From positions 14,599,543 to 14,663,542 of the forward strand of contig NC_088130.1 of assembly GCF_036370855.1 (NCBI RefSeq): 64,000 nucleotides of DNA, written 5' to 3'. The notes under the pieces are model-generated. The model did not search any database, was not told the DNA's origin, and was given only the letters and a program-made list of their open reading frames with translations. Numbering within the stretch: position 1 is the stretch's first letter; each line of letters starts with the position of its first letter. The position numbers and the translations under genes are program-made. Source of the stretch: Dromaius novaehollandiae. Its lineage: Eukaryota; Chordata; Aves; Casuariiformes; Dromaiidae. Positions 34,951 to 45,884 of this stretch are shown one piece after another.

Positions 34951-34952
34951 CC
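34819..34952 (-). CDS. Possible terminal exon or chance ORF
   Basis: A minus-strand open stretch ends at a TGA (34819-34821) and includes MDRHPRGIPLLLVKARSEK from 34911, with high GC at third positions. A weak acceptor (CCCTACAAAG) precedes 34952. The translation looks more like a real protein than its neighbours, but I cannot assign it. It contains a perfect 10-bp hairpin (34834-34858), which could also mean the DNA is non-coding. Confidence 0.22.
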
Positions 34953-35945
34953 CTTTGTAGGGTAGGGGCAAGTCCTCTATCCCACCGCATTGGGTTGGCT
35001 GCTCTCAGGGAAGAAATTGCTTCCTTCCTCTGCCATCGGCCTCATTAAGTCGGTATAAATTATACATGGAGAGAAAGAAGAGTGCTCAGCTCACAGCCAG
35101 CCCTGCATTTTTCCACTTCCATACCAACTCCATCCACCTGGATCCCAAGGCAGTAGAGCCTTCTCAGAACACCGGCTCCCACACACGAGGGAATGCAGTG
35201 ATCCAGGGAGGGCCCCATCCCCACCGGACACAAACTCTTCTCCCTTTGTTTTGCTCTCCCCTTCCTTTCTCTGCTTCTTTTCTTCCTTCCATCCCCCCTC
35301 CTTGCCTGTGCTTAGCTGCACCAGGAGGTCTCAGCTCAACCACCCTGGCAATGCTGGAAGGAGAAAGCTCTCCCTGCATTGTGTGCTGCTTATAATGCTA
35401 GGAACTTGGCACAACTCCCTCTCAGGCCTTGCTCCCTTCTTTCTTCCCCCAGGCTCCCCCCCTCCCTGGTGGTGGCAGTGACAGATATATTTTTGTACAT
35501 ATATTTTTTTCTCCTCTCCTTTAAAAAGCTTACAGCCAAAGCATACAAGCAAGGGAGGGAGGATAGCCCCACGTGGATCACCACATGTGCACATAGAGAA
35601 CAGAAAGCCACTGGCTAGCAGTACTGCTTGGCACATGTATATGTGTGTGCACACAAGGCTATAAACTCAACAGGGAAGGCTTGAAAGAGTTTGGTAGATT
35701 TTTCCAGCCCTAGCTCCTCGCCATCCATGCACTTTCAATTAAGTGAGCCTTTGTCTTGCCAGAGTGGCCCTGCCACCCTGGTTCCTGAGAGAGCTGCACA
35801 AAGCCAGGGAACCTCTGCCTACAAGAAATGCGCAGCGATCAATCATATTAGAAAGCCCTGAGCAGAGCAGATGCACTGAACCTGCAATCATCCTTGTCCC
35901 CTTTGCACTCCTTCCTTGATTAGGACTCAAGCATCTCCTTATGTT
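34951..35945. other. Pyrimidine-rich sequence, no gene seen
   Basis: CT-rich tracts occur, with no coding pattern I can support. Confidence 0.45.
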
Positions 35946-36092
35946 CTAGCTCACTTAAACACTCATTCACTCACACTCACTCAAATACTCACACATCCAC
36001 TCACACACTGACATAATCACTCACAAATACACACACACACACACTCCCACAGACACCACCTCCCACACTCCCACATTCACAAACACACACAC
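35946..36092. repeat. (CA)/(CTCACA) microsatellite
   Basis: Degenerate CACTCA and CACA units run up to the 5' LTR of the second provirus. Confidence 0.85.
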
Positions 36093-36724
36093 TGTGCCCG
36101 ACCAATAACCCCTACAATGGAAGAAGGCTCAGAGGGCAAGCTGCCCCATGAAGCTCAGGAATAGTGTAGGATGTGACTCATTAATCCTTGCTGTTGCACA
36201 GAAAACTGACTTTATCTCAACACAAAGGGCACCAGAGGGTGACCTTTGTTTTGGATAAGCAGCCATAGCTGTTAATTGGACCAGGTGTAAATGTTTCCTG
36301 AGTTGATCAGAAGAATGTGGGTGTCTCCCTGAGATAGCCAGACCAGCATGGGGGAAGTGTATACATGGCTCAGCCCAACATAGACTATAAAACCTGAACA
36401 ACTACCAAAGGAATTTCAAAGAGAGCAATAGGCTTGAGCTGGCTTCAACCCATGCGTTCCTTTGGGGCAACTGGGGACACCCAGCGTTGTGACGGTGAGC
36501 ATGTTATAGAGACCGGTAATGGGGATCACATTGGTATTGTGATTGAACTGTATAAGTGTATACACTGGAATTGTGATTTTGGTATATTGCTGTATCACTC
36601 TGCTAAATCAAAAATCCTGTGTAACATTAAATATCTTCAAAGTAAACTTTTATATTAAACATTACACTCTCCATGTGTGTGGAATATCTAAAAGAACCTG
36701 GTCAGAGAGTACTGGACTCTGACA
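36093..36724 (+). repeat. 5' LTR of the older provirus
   Basis: It begins TGTGCCCGACC and ends GGACTCTGACA. TATAAAA is at 36386-36392. The 3' LTR has a 15-base duplication (GAGAAGGCTCAGAGG) that this one lacks. Confidence 0.93.
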
Positions 36725-36729
36725 TTAAT

Positions 36730-36747
36730 TGGCATCATGGACAGGAT
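36730..36747 (+). promoter_or_regulatory. Primer binding site, possibly tRNA-Leu
   Basis: TGGCATCATGGACAGGAT lies 5 bases after the LTR. It resembles a Leu-type site with several transitions. The assignment is weak. Confidence 0.35.
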
Positions 36748-37039
36748 ATTCCTGAGGGTGAACATTTTTCTATTGTATTGCTAACATTTTGGCAGTATTG
36801 GGATTTCTGATTTAAGGTTACAGTTGCGAATAAGAGCCTGAAAGAAGTGACTCACGCTGAGTGGGAAGGGTAGCGATAAGACTGGCTGCAGACAGGACCG
36901 CTACCATTAAAGAGGGTATAAACCATTACAAATAGTAATAAAGGCTGGAAAATACTAACTGATACACTTGAAAAAGAGGGATGGAAAAATCCTATCTGGG
37001 ACTCTTTGTGAGTAGAACAACATTGTACTGATCCCAGTG

Positions 37040-38229
37040 ATATTTGGGATGAATTTGAAAAATAGAAAAGTTCTAAAAAATTGAAGAAAGGAAAGGGAAG
37101 CAAGCCTCTGCTGGTTGTTAGGAAGTTGCTTATGAGCAGTAGTGGGAAAGTTAGAAAAGGAGATATGTAAGAATAACATGCTAGAGAGAGAGAAAGAAAC
37201 AGTTATAAAAGATAACATGATATATAAAACAAGATGTACACAGCTAGAAAATAAGAATAGGTTCTTAGAATCAAAATTGCAGCCCCATATCATGGCCAAT
37301 GCCCATATATGTAGGGATCACTTACTGCGGTCTACTCAAATAGACTCTGTTAAAGTAATGGCTGTTATGTATACCGAGGACAGTGAATGGTCAGGAGATA
37401 TCTGGCTTGATCCCAGTCCTTCTCGCGATGATGATTCGAATGACATGGGAGAAGGAAATAACATGAAAGTAGTTGCTCCCATGATAAAAATGGAGCAAAC
37501 ACCAGATGCACCCCCTCAGACAACTGCGTGAGGTTTTACTTCCTTGGAGTTAACTCATCTCCAAACTAAGTTTTCAGCTAAAACTGGAGATACACCCTTA
37601 GAATGGATGGCCTGTATATGGGGAAAAGGAGCAAATCATGTTACCCTCACCATGGATGACGCTCAAAGCTTTGTATTAGGACTGGGAATTCTCCTACAAA
37701 CCCCTACACCGCAGCAAGCTGACTTGCTGTGGGGCTGCACTGTGTGCCGGGCCAGGGGCGGCTCCCTGCCAGCGAGAGGGGTGGGAAGAGTAAATGGTTG
37801 TGGGAGAGCGCTCAGGAGTTACAAACTGCTATGCTAAAATCTGCTATCTCAGACATGCTGGATAGACCAGAGCCTGTAGATCAGAACAGGCAACCCCCAA
37901 ATATTAACCCTTGGCAATCCCATGCCACTCAGGGGGATATACATCCTGTAGTTAAAAGAGCAACTACAGCACTTAAACCGCTTGCTCTTTCTACAATGAC
38001 AGGATTAAATGCAGATACTCAGTGGCAGATGGTTCTGCAGCAGATGCTGTCTGCTTTACCCTTATATGAAATGTCAGGCTCTAAGGTAAAGATTAGGACC
38101 ATACAAACGGTTAAACCCAGCCACAACACCGCTCACCCTCAATTCCAATCAAGAAATAAAGGCAAAGATTCTCCAGACGGCCTGTCTAAGGAATGCAGTC
38201 AGTGGTGTCTAGCGAAAATGCTTAGATAA
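37040..38229 (+). pseudogene. gag: gag remnant of the older provirus
   Basis: The N-terminal part (37142-37531) is a probable coiled coil (KLEKEICKNNMLEREKE). A capsid-like part follows in other frames: TPLEWMACIWGKGA (about 37590), DAQSFVLGLGILL (about 37654), and an Ala/Leu-rich segment to 38229. A GC-rich patch at about 37727-37806 interrupts the AT-rich coding and seems foreign. No CX2CX4HX4C motif is visible; instead a QLHGLPTAVLKQL segment lies at about 38247. Several stops. Confidence 0.65.
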
Positions 38230-38429
38230 AGGGTTAACAAGGCGGCAACTGCATGGTCTTCCAACTGCAGTGCTAAAACAATTAGCTGTGCTGGAGTTCC
38301 TCCTGCTATCAGACCCAGTTAATGAACAAAGCGATTCAAATGAATAGGGGAGCCGGCTCGGTTGTGCTGTCCGGGTCGTGGCTGCCAAGGCAGCTACAGG
38401 GAACCAGAGTCCGGAAATGTTGGTCGCTG

Positions 38430-38640
38430 TAAATGATAAGTATACCACAACATTTTTGATACAGGAGCGCAGGTTTTAATGATAGATCAGGGTACCTATG
38501 AAGGTAAAGCTCCTTTAGAGAAACAAGCAGTTTCAGTAGTAGGCGTTAATGGTGCAATTAACACCTATCCAGTTGTACGGGCTAAATTAATATTGTTCAA
38601 TGGACGTACCATATGACCCTTGTTGTTATTGGGCAAAATG
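38430..38640 (+). pseudogene. pro: Protease remnant
   Basis: An aspartic protease active site FDTGAQVLMID (from 38455) is followed by VSVVGVNG and LLLLGKMNILGMD. The frame is shared with RT, with a TGA at about 38614. Confidence 0.75.
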
Positions 38641-39670
38641 AATATTCTGGGAATGGATAATCTGAAAGGAGAGTCTTGGATAGATAGCTGGGGTAAATGG
38701 GAAATTGGTAGTCCTCCAGTTACAGGAAAAACTAATCTCCATATGATTAAGCCTATGAATCTCCTACAAATAGCCCCACACTTGCCTAACAGCAAACCAG
38801 TTAACATTCCTCAGTATAAGCTACCTGCCTCTGCCATAAAACCTGTGACAGAATTAGTCAAACAATTAGAGCAACGAGGTATTATCGGGGAAAAAAAAAA
38901 CATTCACCATATAACAGCCTGATATGGCTTGTTAAAAAACCAGACGGGACATGGCGCCTGACTATTGACTATAGGGCTTTAAATAAAGCAACTGGCCCTT
39001 TAACAGCTGCTGTTCCTAGCATAGTAGATATAGTTAATACAATAAATGAATGTGCTTTTCTGCAGATAGGAGTGTTATATATAAAAGATATGTTCTTTAT
39101 GATCCCAATACAAGAGCAAGACAAACCAAAGTTTGCTTTTACTTGAGGTGGAATACAATACACCTTTAATTGCCTACCCCAAAGTTTTAAACATAGCCTC
39201 ACCATTGCCCATGCTATTTTAGCTAAAGAATTAGAATCAGTCATCCTCCCACCTGAAGTAACGATTTTACAATATATAGATGATATTCTAATTGGAGGAC
39301 CAGATGAGAAAATGGTCTGCCAAAGTATGGACACTATTGTCCAGCACCTACAAGAATTAAATATTAGCATTCCTGACTCAAAACAGCAAGGACCAAGTCA
39401 AGAGGTTATATTTTTAGGTATTCAATGGATAGGAGGATGGAAGACTGCCAGAATCTGTATTAACAGAGATACAAAATATTCCGGCACCTTCTGATAAAAA
39501 GGAATTGTGGACTTTATTAGGACCTTTAGGGTTTTGGAGGTCACACATTCCTGGATTCAGTATTCTGGCGAGACCTCTGTATGATTTGCTGAATAAAAAT
39601 GCGGTATGGAACTGGGAATGAAAACATCACGAAGCATTAAATGCTTTAAAAGATGAAGTTGTTACTTACT
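38641..39670 (+). pseudogene. pol: pol: reverse transcriptase remnant
   Basis: The order is QYKLPASAIKPVTELVKQL (about 38814), a frameshift at an A9 run (38891-38899), LVKKPDGTWRLTIDYRALN (about 38931), CLPQSFKHSLT (about 39172) and catalytic YIDDIL (about 39275). LPQSFKHS resembles the LPQGFKNS block of class I and III viruses. Stops occur, for example TGA at about 39144. Confidence 0.88.
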
Positions 39671-39675
39671 AGTCT

Positions 39676-40600
39676 ATGGGGCTGATCCACCCTACACACC
39701 CATTTATGCTGCCTATAGGCATAGGTGATAGGGGATATCAATGGGGACTATGGCAACAAGATGTGCAAGGCAAAGAGGATTCCCCTATTACCTTTGGCTC
39801 TAAATCATGGCAAGGCTCTCAATGGATCTACACTCCCTTTGAGAAAGCGCTATTAGCGTCATATGAAGGGCTGTTAACTACCAAGCCATTAACTCAAGAA
39901 AGGGAAATCAAATTGTGTGTGCCTATTCCTATTTTAAAACAAATTTTAACTGGTAGACCTTTACCCCTAGGGGTAGCACAAAAGACTACAGCGCAGCGAT
40001 GGGCTTTGTATATACATCATCGGGTGACAAGTGATGGGATGAATAAAGAAAACAGATTATCCGAGAGTGTAGAGTGAATTGGGATGCCTGTGGAGTACTC
40101 CCATCCGCCCTCCTCCCCTATAACTGACGCCCCTCCCTGGGACAGCGAGACCAAAGCAGGGGTCTGGTTCACAAACGGGAGTGCCCGGCGCATGGGGAAA
40201 CAATGGAGAGGCAAAGCTGTAGCTCTATCGGTAGAGACCAAAAAAGCTTTCACAGAGGAAATGGATGGCTTGGCCCAGCTAGAAGAGCTCAGAGCAGTGG
40301 AAATAGCCCTGGAGCAAGGAGCCACTTGTGTCTATACAGACTCATATGCTGTATGGGCCGGTGCCACCCAATGGCTAGGGAAGTGGGTGAAAACCAATTG
40401 GCAAGTAAATGGTAGGGATGTATGGGGAAAAACACACTGGGAAAAGACTTATTGATATAGCTCAATCTAAGAACATATCCATAGGACATGTATCTGCCCA
40501 CCAAAAACCTAAAAAAACCTGAGGCAAAGTGGAATCAGATGGCTGATCATTTGGCTAAAATAAATGTATTACAAAATTCTGAGGCAGAATGGCTAGGTAA
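39676..40600 (+). pseudogene. pol: pol: connection and RNase H remnant
   Basis: The connection domain is open at 39676-40077. RNase H (40084-40600) reads GVWFTNGSA, where the first catalytic residue is Asn in place of Asp (about 40161). Then come AQLEELRAVEIAL (Glu, about 40276), VYTDSYAVWAG (Asp, about 40329), VSAHQKP and MADHLAK. Frameshifts lie near 40455 and 40510. Confidence 0.83.
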
Positions 40601-41435
40601 ATGGCTACACAAATAGCTAGGACACACTGGGAGTTATGATTTATTTCAACAGGCTGCAAGGAGAGGATGGCCTGTGACAAAAGCTCTGGCAAAGCAAATT
40701 GTAGACTCATGCCATTTTTGTCAAACAATGGTACAGTACATGTCAAAGGGACAAGTTTGCCAATCTCAGGGAAGGTAAACTACTCTGGGAAGCCTGATAA
40801 GTAGATTGTATTGGCCCCTTAAAGAGAACACCTGAAGGCTGGAAATATATCCTCACAGGAGTAGAAATAATTAGTGGTATAGGGAATGTGCACCCCACCC
40901 AAGCTGCAACTGGTCTATCGACTGTAGCTGGCTTAAACAGGTGGTTTGCCACTTTTCCCTTGCCCTGAGAAATACAATCTGATAATGGATCACATTTTAA
41001 GAATAAAGAAGTGCAAACTTGGTGTGCTTCAAATGGAGTACAATGGACTTTCCACCTCCCTTATCGACCTCAAAGCAATGGAATAGTAGAAAGGTAGAAC
41101 GAACGGATTACTAAAACAACAGCTACACAAGAGTGAATCTATGAATACCTCTAAATGGGGATCCCATTTGTGGAAAGTTGTAAGTCGGCTAAATAAGCGA
41201 CAAACTCCCATGGGAAGTCCCATAGATAAGGGATTCATGTCAGTAGCTGCATGAATTCCTGTTAAAACAGAAGTAAAATCCTATCAAAATCCTAGAGATG
41301 AGGTTGTGGTTAAGCACCTAACTCGGGGATCAATCTGGGTGACTCTTTTACAAAGGAAAAGGAGTATGGGATGCTGTAGACAGTAAAGGGAGTAAGTTAA
41401 CCATAACTGAGGCTTGGATTATGTCCAAGACCTAG
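40600..41435 (+). pseudogene. pol: pol: integrase remnant
   Basis: The zinc finger is His-x3-His around 40600-40626 (with a stop between) and CHFC at about 40711. Catalytic residues are VDCIGPL (about 40803), QSDNGSHF (about 40976) and NGIVER (about 41077). All three acidic residues remain, but stops and frameshifts are frequent. The C-terminal part overlaps the start of the env region. Confidence 0.83.
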
Positions 41436-41436
41436 G

Positions 41437-41451
41437 TGTCTTCTCTTGCAG
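41437..41451 (+). promoter_or_regulatory. Candidate env splice acceptor
   Basis: TGTCTTCTCTTGCAG is a strong pyrimidine-tract plus AG, placed between integrase and env where a spliced env message would join. Confidence 0.55.
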
Positions 41452-43430
41452 GAAAACGTGGTGTTACCTTGTCACCGTGGGAACACTGATAACTGGAACG
41501 GACACCCAAAACCTTTCTCTAATAGGTTCTGCCTTTTCACATTGCCCATAAAACAACTCGGGCATTGAAGATAAGTCATGACCCATCTTTAGAACTACAG
41601 TTACAGGAGAAATACCATCTGTAATAGCACGAGGTCAAAGACTGATAGTAGGCAATAATGTTACACTAACCCTAAGATCTTTGATTAATCTAAATTTAAC
41701 TATTTGTAATAACACTGGATGGGAAGCTGTGCATGATTTTAACAGTAAAGTAAACTGGGTACTATGGACATGCAAGGCAACTAATCATACATTAGTGGCC
41801 CACAAGAAGTACACTCTAGGTGTAAACAATGAGAACAACATAATAATATATGGCAACTCTTCTGTAAACACCAGTAATAACCAATGGACAAGTCAATGTA
41901 AATGGACAAAATTAAAATACACAATCAGGAACAAGTGGTATCTTATAAAACATCCCAAACAACCTCTAAACAAAAGTACCCCCATGTAATGCAATTGCAT
42001 GATGGATGAGAGCCTATGATTATGGCTCCAAAATTAATGACAATGAATGTACATTTGAACCTGACCAATGCATTAGTGCATGGAATAAGACTTGGGCCAA
42101 TTATAGTAACCCTCTCTATGACTGGTGGCTACAAAATCATAGACCAATAAGACATAGAACTAAAAGAGATATTATTCAAACTCTGTTAGGTGGGATTGGT
42201 ATGGGAACAGGAATATTGAATTCATTTGATATTGAAACCCAAGCAAATAAATTGTCAGTATTGGGAGAAACCAAAGCTGGTGTAACCGGAATGACTGCAA
42301 GCTGGCTATCAACAGCTTTACAAACTTCAGTACAAAATTGGCAAGGTACTTGGCACCTCTGGCAATACACTAATGTATTGCTGTGGTCCCAATTACTAAC
42401 TACCAAAAATATATCACAAGAAATTGGCTCTGCTTTGTCATGTATTGTATTTCAGTTAATGAGTATATACCAAATCAATTGGATTTGAGTAGCCATTGAA
42501 AATAGTCAAGGACAAACATTGGAACGATTGTTCCCTGACCTAGTGAAAGACAAATTCAAAGGAGGATGGCTTAGAACTATTGAAGGCCCTTATTATAATG
42601 CAGCTACAGAAGAACTAATATTCCAATTGCTAGGGATTGGACAGATTAGGGACACTCACAAAAATAATACCTTCATGCTGCTTTGCTGTCATTCCTAAAG
42701 TCTTTAATGAAAATATGTGGGTACCTACAGTGGCAGGAGATCGTTTGCATGGTAATACTAACGACACTTATGAAATTAGTAAACATTGCACCTACTGGCT
42801 ATCCAGTCGAGGATGGACCTGCCCTACCATGCCTAGAGCTCCAGAATTATGCAGTATGAAACACTCATCTGGTACCTGCATCTGGCAACGTATCTATGGT
42901 AATGAAACATGAGTATATGGCAATGGTTTTGGATGTGTGTGTGTATCCACTGTCAATGCTATTCACTTCGAAGATGATGTTAACTTTGGACCTGGCAACA
43001 TTTGCTGTTGTAATGTGTCATATTTTTTTGACCAAATCACTGAGCAGACTTACTGGTTAACTGCTCATATGACTGAACAAAAAAAAGTCTTAACTTTGCA
43101 CCGTTTAATACTTCAATAACACTCAGAGTAGCCTTCCATGAACTAGACAACTTTCTCAGACAAAACACCAAGGTTACTCAACATCTGTCTGAAATTGGAA
43201 AATGCTTAGAAGAAAGAGAAGTGAAAATGATATATGATAATAATGAACTGATTCAATTAGCAAAAGTAGAAACTAGTCTTACAGAGCATCATTGGTATGA
43301 CATCTTTAAAGGCTGGTCACCAAAAGCCACCAATGTGCTGTGACTAATGTTACATCCTATGCTCATACTGTTAATAGTCACTGTATTGTTATTTTTGTAA
43401 CCTTGATATTGATCTGTTATCTTAAAAATC
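41452..43430 (+). pseudogene. env: env remnant with furin-type site and long TM part
   Basis: The surface part is partly open at 41681-41989, with many Asn-linked glycosylation sites. The second open stretch (42006-42488) contains a furin-type site RHRTKR (42150-42167) followed by a Gly-rich hydrophobic fusion peptide (LLGGIGMGTGIL). From there to the membrane segment (LHPMLILLIVTVLLFL, about 43348-43396) is about 1.2 kb, roughly twice a typical gammaretroviral TM ectodomain. A Cys-rich block (NICCCNVSYFF, about 43000) lies between. Stops at 42487, about 42910 and others make it non-functional. Confidence 0.82.
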
Positions 43431-43496
43431 AAATAGTACACATGAATGAAATATTAACTCAACTTAAATCACATACTAACCTATTGTAAATTACCG

Positions 43497-43497
43497 T

Positions 43498-43575
<78 letters not shown>

Positions 43576-43590
43576 TATATACACATATAA
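43497..43590. repeat. (TC)n(TA)n microsatellite
   Basis: CT runs followed by TA runs lie between env and the 3' LTR, probably expanded after integration. Confidence 0.9.
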
Positions 43591-43700
43591 AATTCTTACC
43601 CTCACTGTGCACAGGAAAGAGAAGAGAGCTGGCCATTCATGCAATGAATCTGTTAAGCTCACTGTGCAACACCAGTAATCCTTAAATGTTGGTCTGAGCC

Positions 43701-43711
43701 AAGGGGTGGAA
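43701..43711 (+). promoter_or_regulatory. Polypurine tract (imperfect)
   Basis: AAGGGGTGGAA directly precedes the 3' LTR. It is interrupted by one T. Confidence 0.7.
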
Positions 43712-44344
43712 TGTGACCGACCAATAACCCCTACAATGGAAGAAGGCTCAGAGGAGAAGGCTCAGAGGGCGAGGTGCCCCATGAAGCTCAGGAATAGTGT
43801 AGGATATGGCTTGTTAATCCTTGCTGTTGCGCAGAAAACTGACTTTATCTCAACACAAAGGGCACCAGAGGGTGACCTTTGTTTTAGATAAGCAGCTGTA
43901 TCTGAGTGGATCAACTGGTGTAAACATTTCTTCCTGAGTTGATCAGAAGAATGTGGGTGTCTCCCTGAGATAGCCAGACCAGCATGGGGGAAGTGTATAC
44001 ATGGCTCAGCCCAACATAGACTATAAAACCTGAACAACTACCAAAGGAATTTCAAAGAGAGCAACGGGCTTGAGCTGGCTTCAACCCGTGTGTTCCTTTG
44101 GGGCACCTGGGGACGCCCAGCGTTGTGACGGTGAGCATGTTATAGAGACCGGTAATGGGGATCACATTGGTATTGTGATTGAACTGTATAAGTATACACT
44201 TGTGATTTCAGTATATTGCTGTATCTGTTAAATCAAAAATCCTGTGTAACATTAAATACCTCAAAGTAAACTTTTATGTTAAACATTACATTCTCCGTGT
44301 GTGGAATATCTAAAAGAACCTGGTCAGAGTACTGGACTCTGACA
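43712..44344 (+). repeat. 3' LTR of the older provirus
   Basis: It begins TGTGACCGACC and ends GGACTCTGACA. TATAAAA is at 44022-44028. It carries the 15-base internal duplication noted for the 5' LTR. Confidence 0.93.
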
Positions 44345-45511
44345 CCCCCTCCCCTTGAACCCCCACCCCAAGCATGCTAGGGCTTGTTCAGCAGCCTTGT
44401 AAAGTGGGGGGCCTCAAACCTGCCTTTTACTTTTGTTTAATTACTTTCTATTCACATTTAAGCTTTAATTATTCATTCAGTTAGCTCTTATTAAAGAATG
44501 TTTTCTCCATTTTATACCTATGCTTTTATGGATATATATATATTTGATTTCTATATAATTATAAATGTGTGTGTGTATATATATACACACACATATATAA
44601 TACAGAAATATGTGTATATGAGTATCTATGTATAAATCATATATTATACATATTTGTGCACTCCTTAATATATATTTCTATTTATGCATATATTGTATAT
44701 AAATGTATATATTTTTATATCTGAGCACTTCCTGGTCCAAAGGAAGCAGGCAGCCAATCTGAGGGGGATCTGAGAACACAAGGGTATAATGGTTTCAAAA
44801 AAATGCAACCAGACAATCTCAGAGCATTGTGAAAACAGGTGGGGTAAGACATTGTCAAAATGGCAGCCTCTGTGCATGCAGTAGGGAGGAGCTTTCCTAT
44901 TCTGACATACTTCTGGGTAATGACGCTTCACAAAATGGTGGCGCCTGTGATGGCAGCCTGCGTGCATGTGGTAGGCAGGAGCTTCCTCTTGTGACATACT
45001 TCCGGGTAATGGCGTTTTACAAAATGGTGCCCCCATGTATTTATCAGGAGAGGACTTTCTGCTCTGATGTCCTTCTGGGGCAGACAGGACAGGGTGGCTG
45101 GTCCTGCCAGCCAATCACAGAGCTGAAGGAAAACAGATGGGTTATGATGTTTTACAAAATGGCAACTCCTTACCATAGAATGGCAGCTGAAATAAAACGG
45201 CGGCCCCTGTGTATGCAGGTGGAAAGGACTTCCTGTTCTGACATACTTCCGGGTGAACAGGAAAGAGCATCTGGTCCTGCCAGCCAATCGCAGGGCAGCC
45301 TGTGACCACATGGAGTATGACGTTTTACAAAATGGCAACCCCGAGGGGCAAAAAAAGGAGGAGTACACAGACCACATCATCCAAAGGGGGGAGGGACTTC
45401 TGGGGCAAGTGGGACATGTGACCACCAGTAGAGGGGGGGGCTTCCGCCAGAAGTTGGGGGACAGGGTGCCTGTCACTTCTTATCTTACATAAAAGTTGTC
45501 CTTATACTACT
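44345..45511 (+). mobile_element. Polinton terminal region, copy C
   Basis: From about 44415 this matches the sequence upstream of the polymerase B remnants (60780-61210 and 55190-55623). It ends TTATACTACT, so the terminus read inward is AGTAGTATAAGG, a Polinton-type AG... end. It holds tandem modules (roughly 110-150 bp) with a TTCCGGGTAA box, CCAAT (CAGCCAATCAC) and ACAAAATGGC. A TA-rich patch (44525-44710) lies in the outer part. Flanks after the terminus differ from the other copies, which supports this as the true end. Confidence 0.62.
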
Positions 45512-45883
45512 GAGGGGGTTACAAAATTGTTAAGCCACATGTTAAAAGTGTGGCTCAAGGCGTTGCAAAAAAAAAAAAAAAGGTTGGCCACATTTCCAAG
45601 GCCATCCTGGACAAAGTCGAAACACTGGCAAATCAGGAGGGCTCAGGGCTTGTTTCTATTCAAAGAAAGAGCCTGAAAAGAAAGAGAGCCATGTCACACC
45701 CACAGAGGGAAGGCCCACCCCAGCCCTTTAAGAGAAAAAGGATGGTTGGCACCAGACAGCAGTCTGGCCAGGACAAGGAGGAGGAAAAGAACAACAAGCC
45801 AGGCCAAGCGGTGCAAAAGAAACAGAAAACCCAGAGAAAAAGGGCCCATTCTATTGCTGGAAAAGGAGATATATTTTAACAGG
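45512..45883 (+). pseudogene. Polinton basic capsid-associated ORF
   Basis: An open stretch (about 45532-45879) begins HVKSVAQGVAKKKKK and is very rich in Lys, Arg and Gln (KRKRMVG, KQKTQRKR). It lies directly before the major capsid gene on the same strand. Polintons and adintoviruses usually encode a minor capsid or basic core protein here. The A14 run near 45568 may have shifted the frame. The exact family is inferred from position and composition. Confidence 0.5.
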
Positions 45884-45884
45884 G

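Larger units (their letters stand above)
36093..44344 (+). mobile_element. Older provirus with env, unclassified lineage
   Basis: An 8.25-kb provirus with LTRs of 632 and 633 bp (about 5% substitutions by eye, plus small indels), and gag, protease, RT, RNase H, integrase and env in normal order. All genes carry stops and frameshifts. RT has YIDD. Integrase reads HLPYRPQSNGIVER, a gamma/epsilon/class III-like style. No CCHC knuckle is visible where nucleocapsid should be, and the Env transmembrane part is unusually long. No target duplication is clear, perhaps because the left flank is a (CA)n repeat. It is not closely related to the env-less provirus. Confidence 0.93.

Noticed and set aside
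44345..45511. Reading the block after the 3' LTR as a continuation of the older provirus
   Set aside because: The LTR end (TGACA) is clear, and the following sequence matches the Polinton termini elsewhere.
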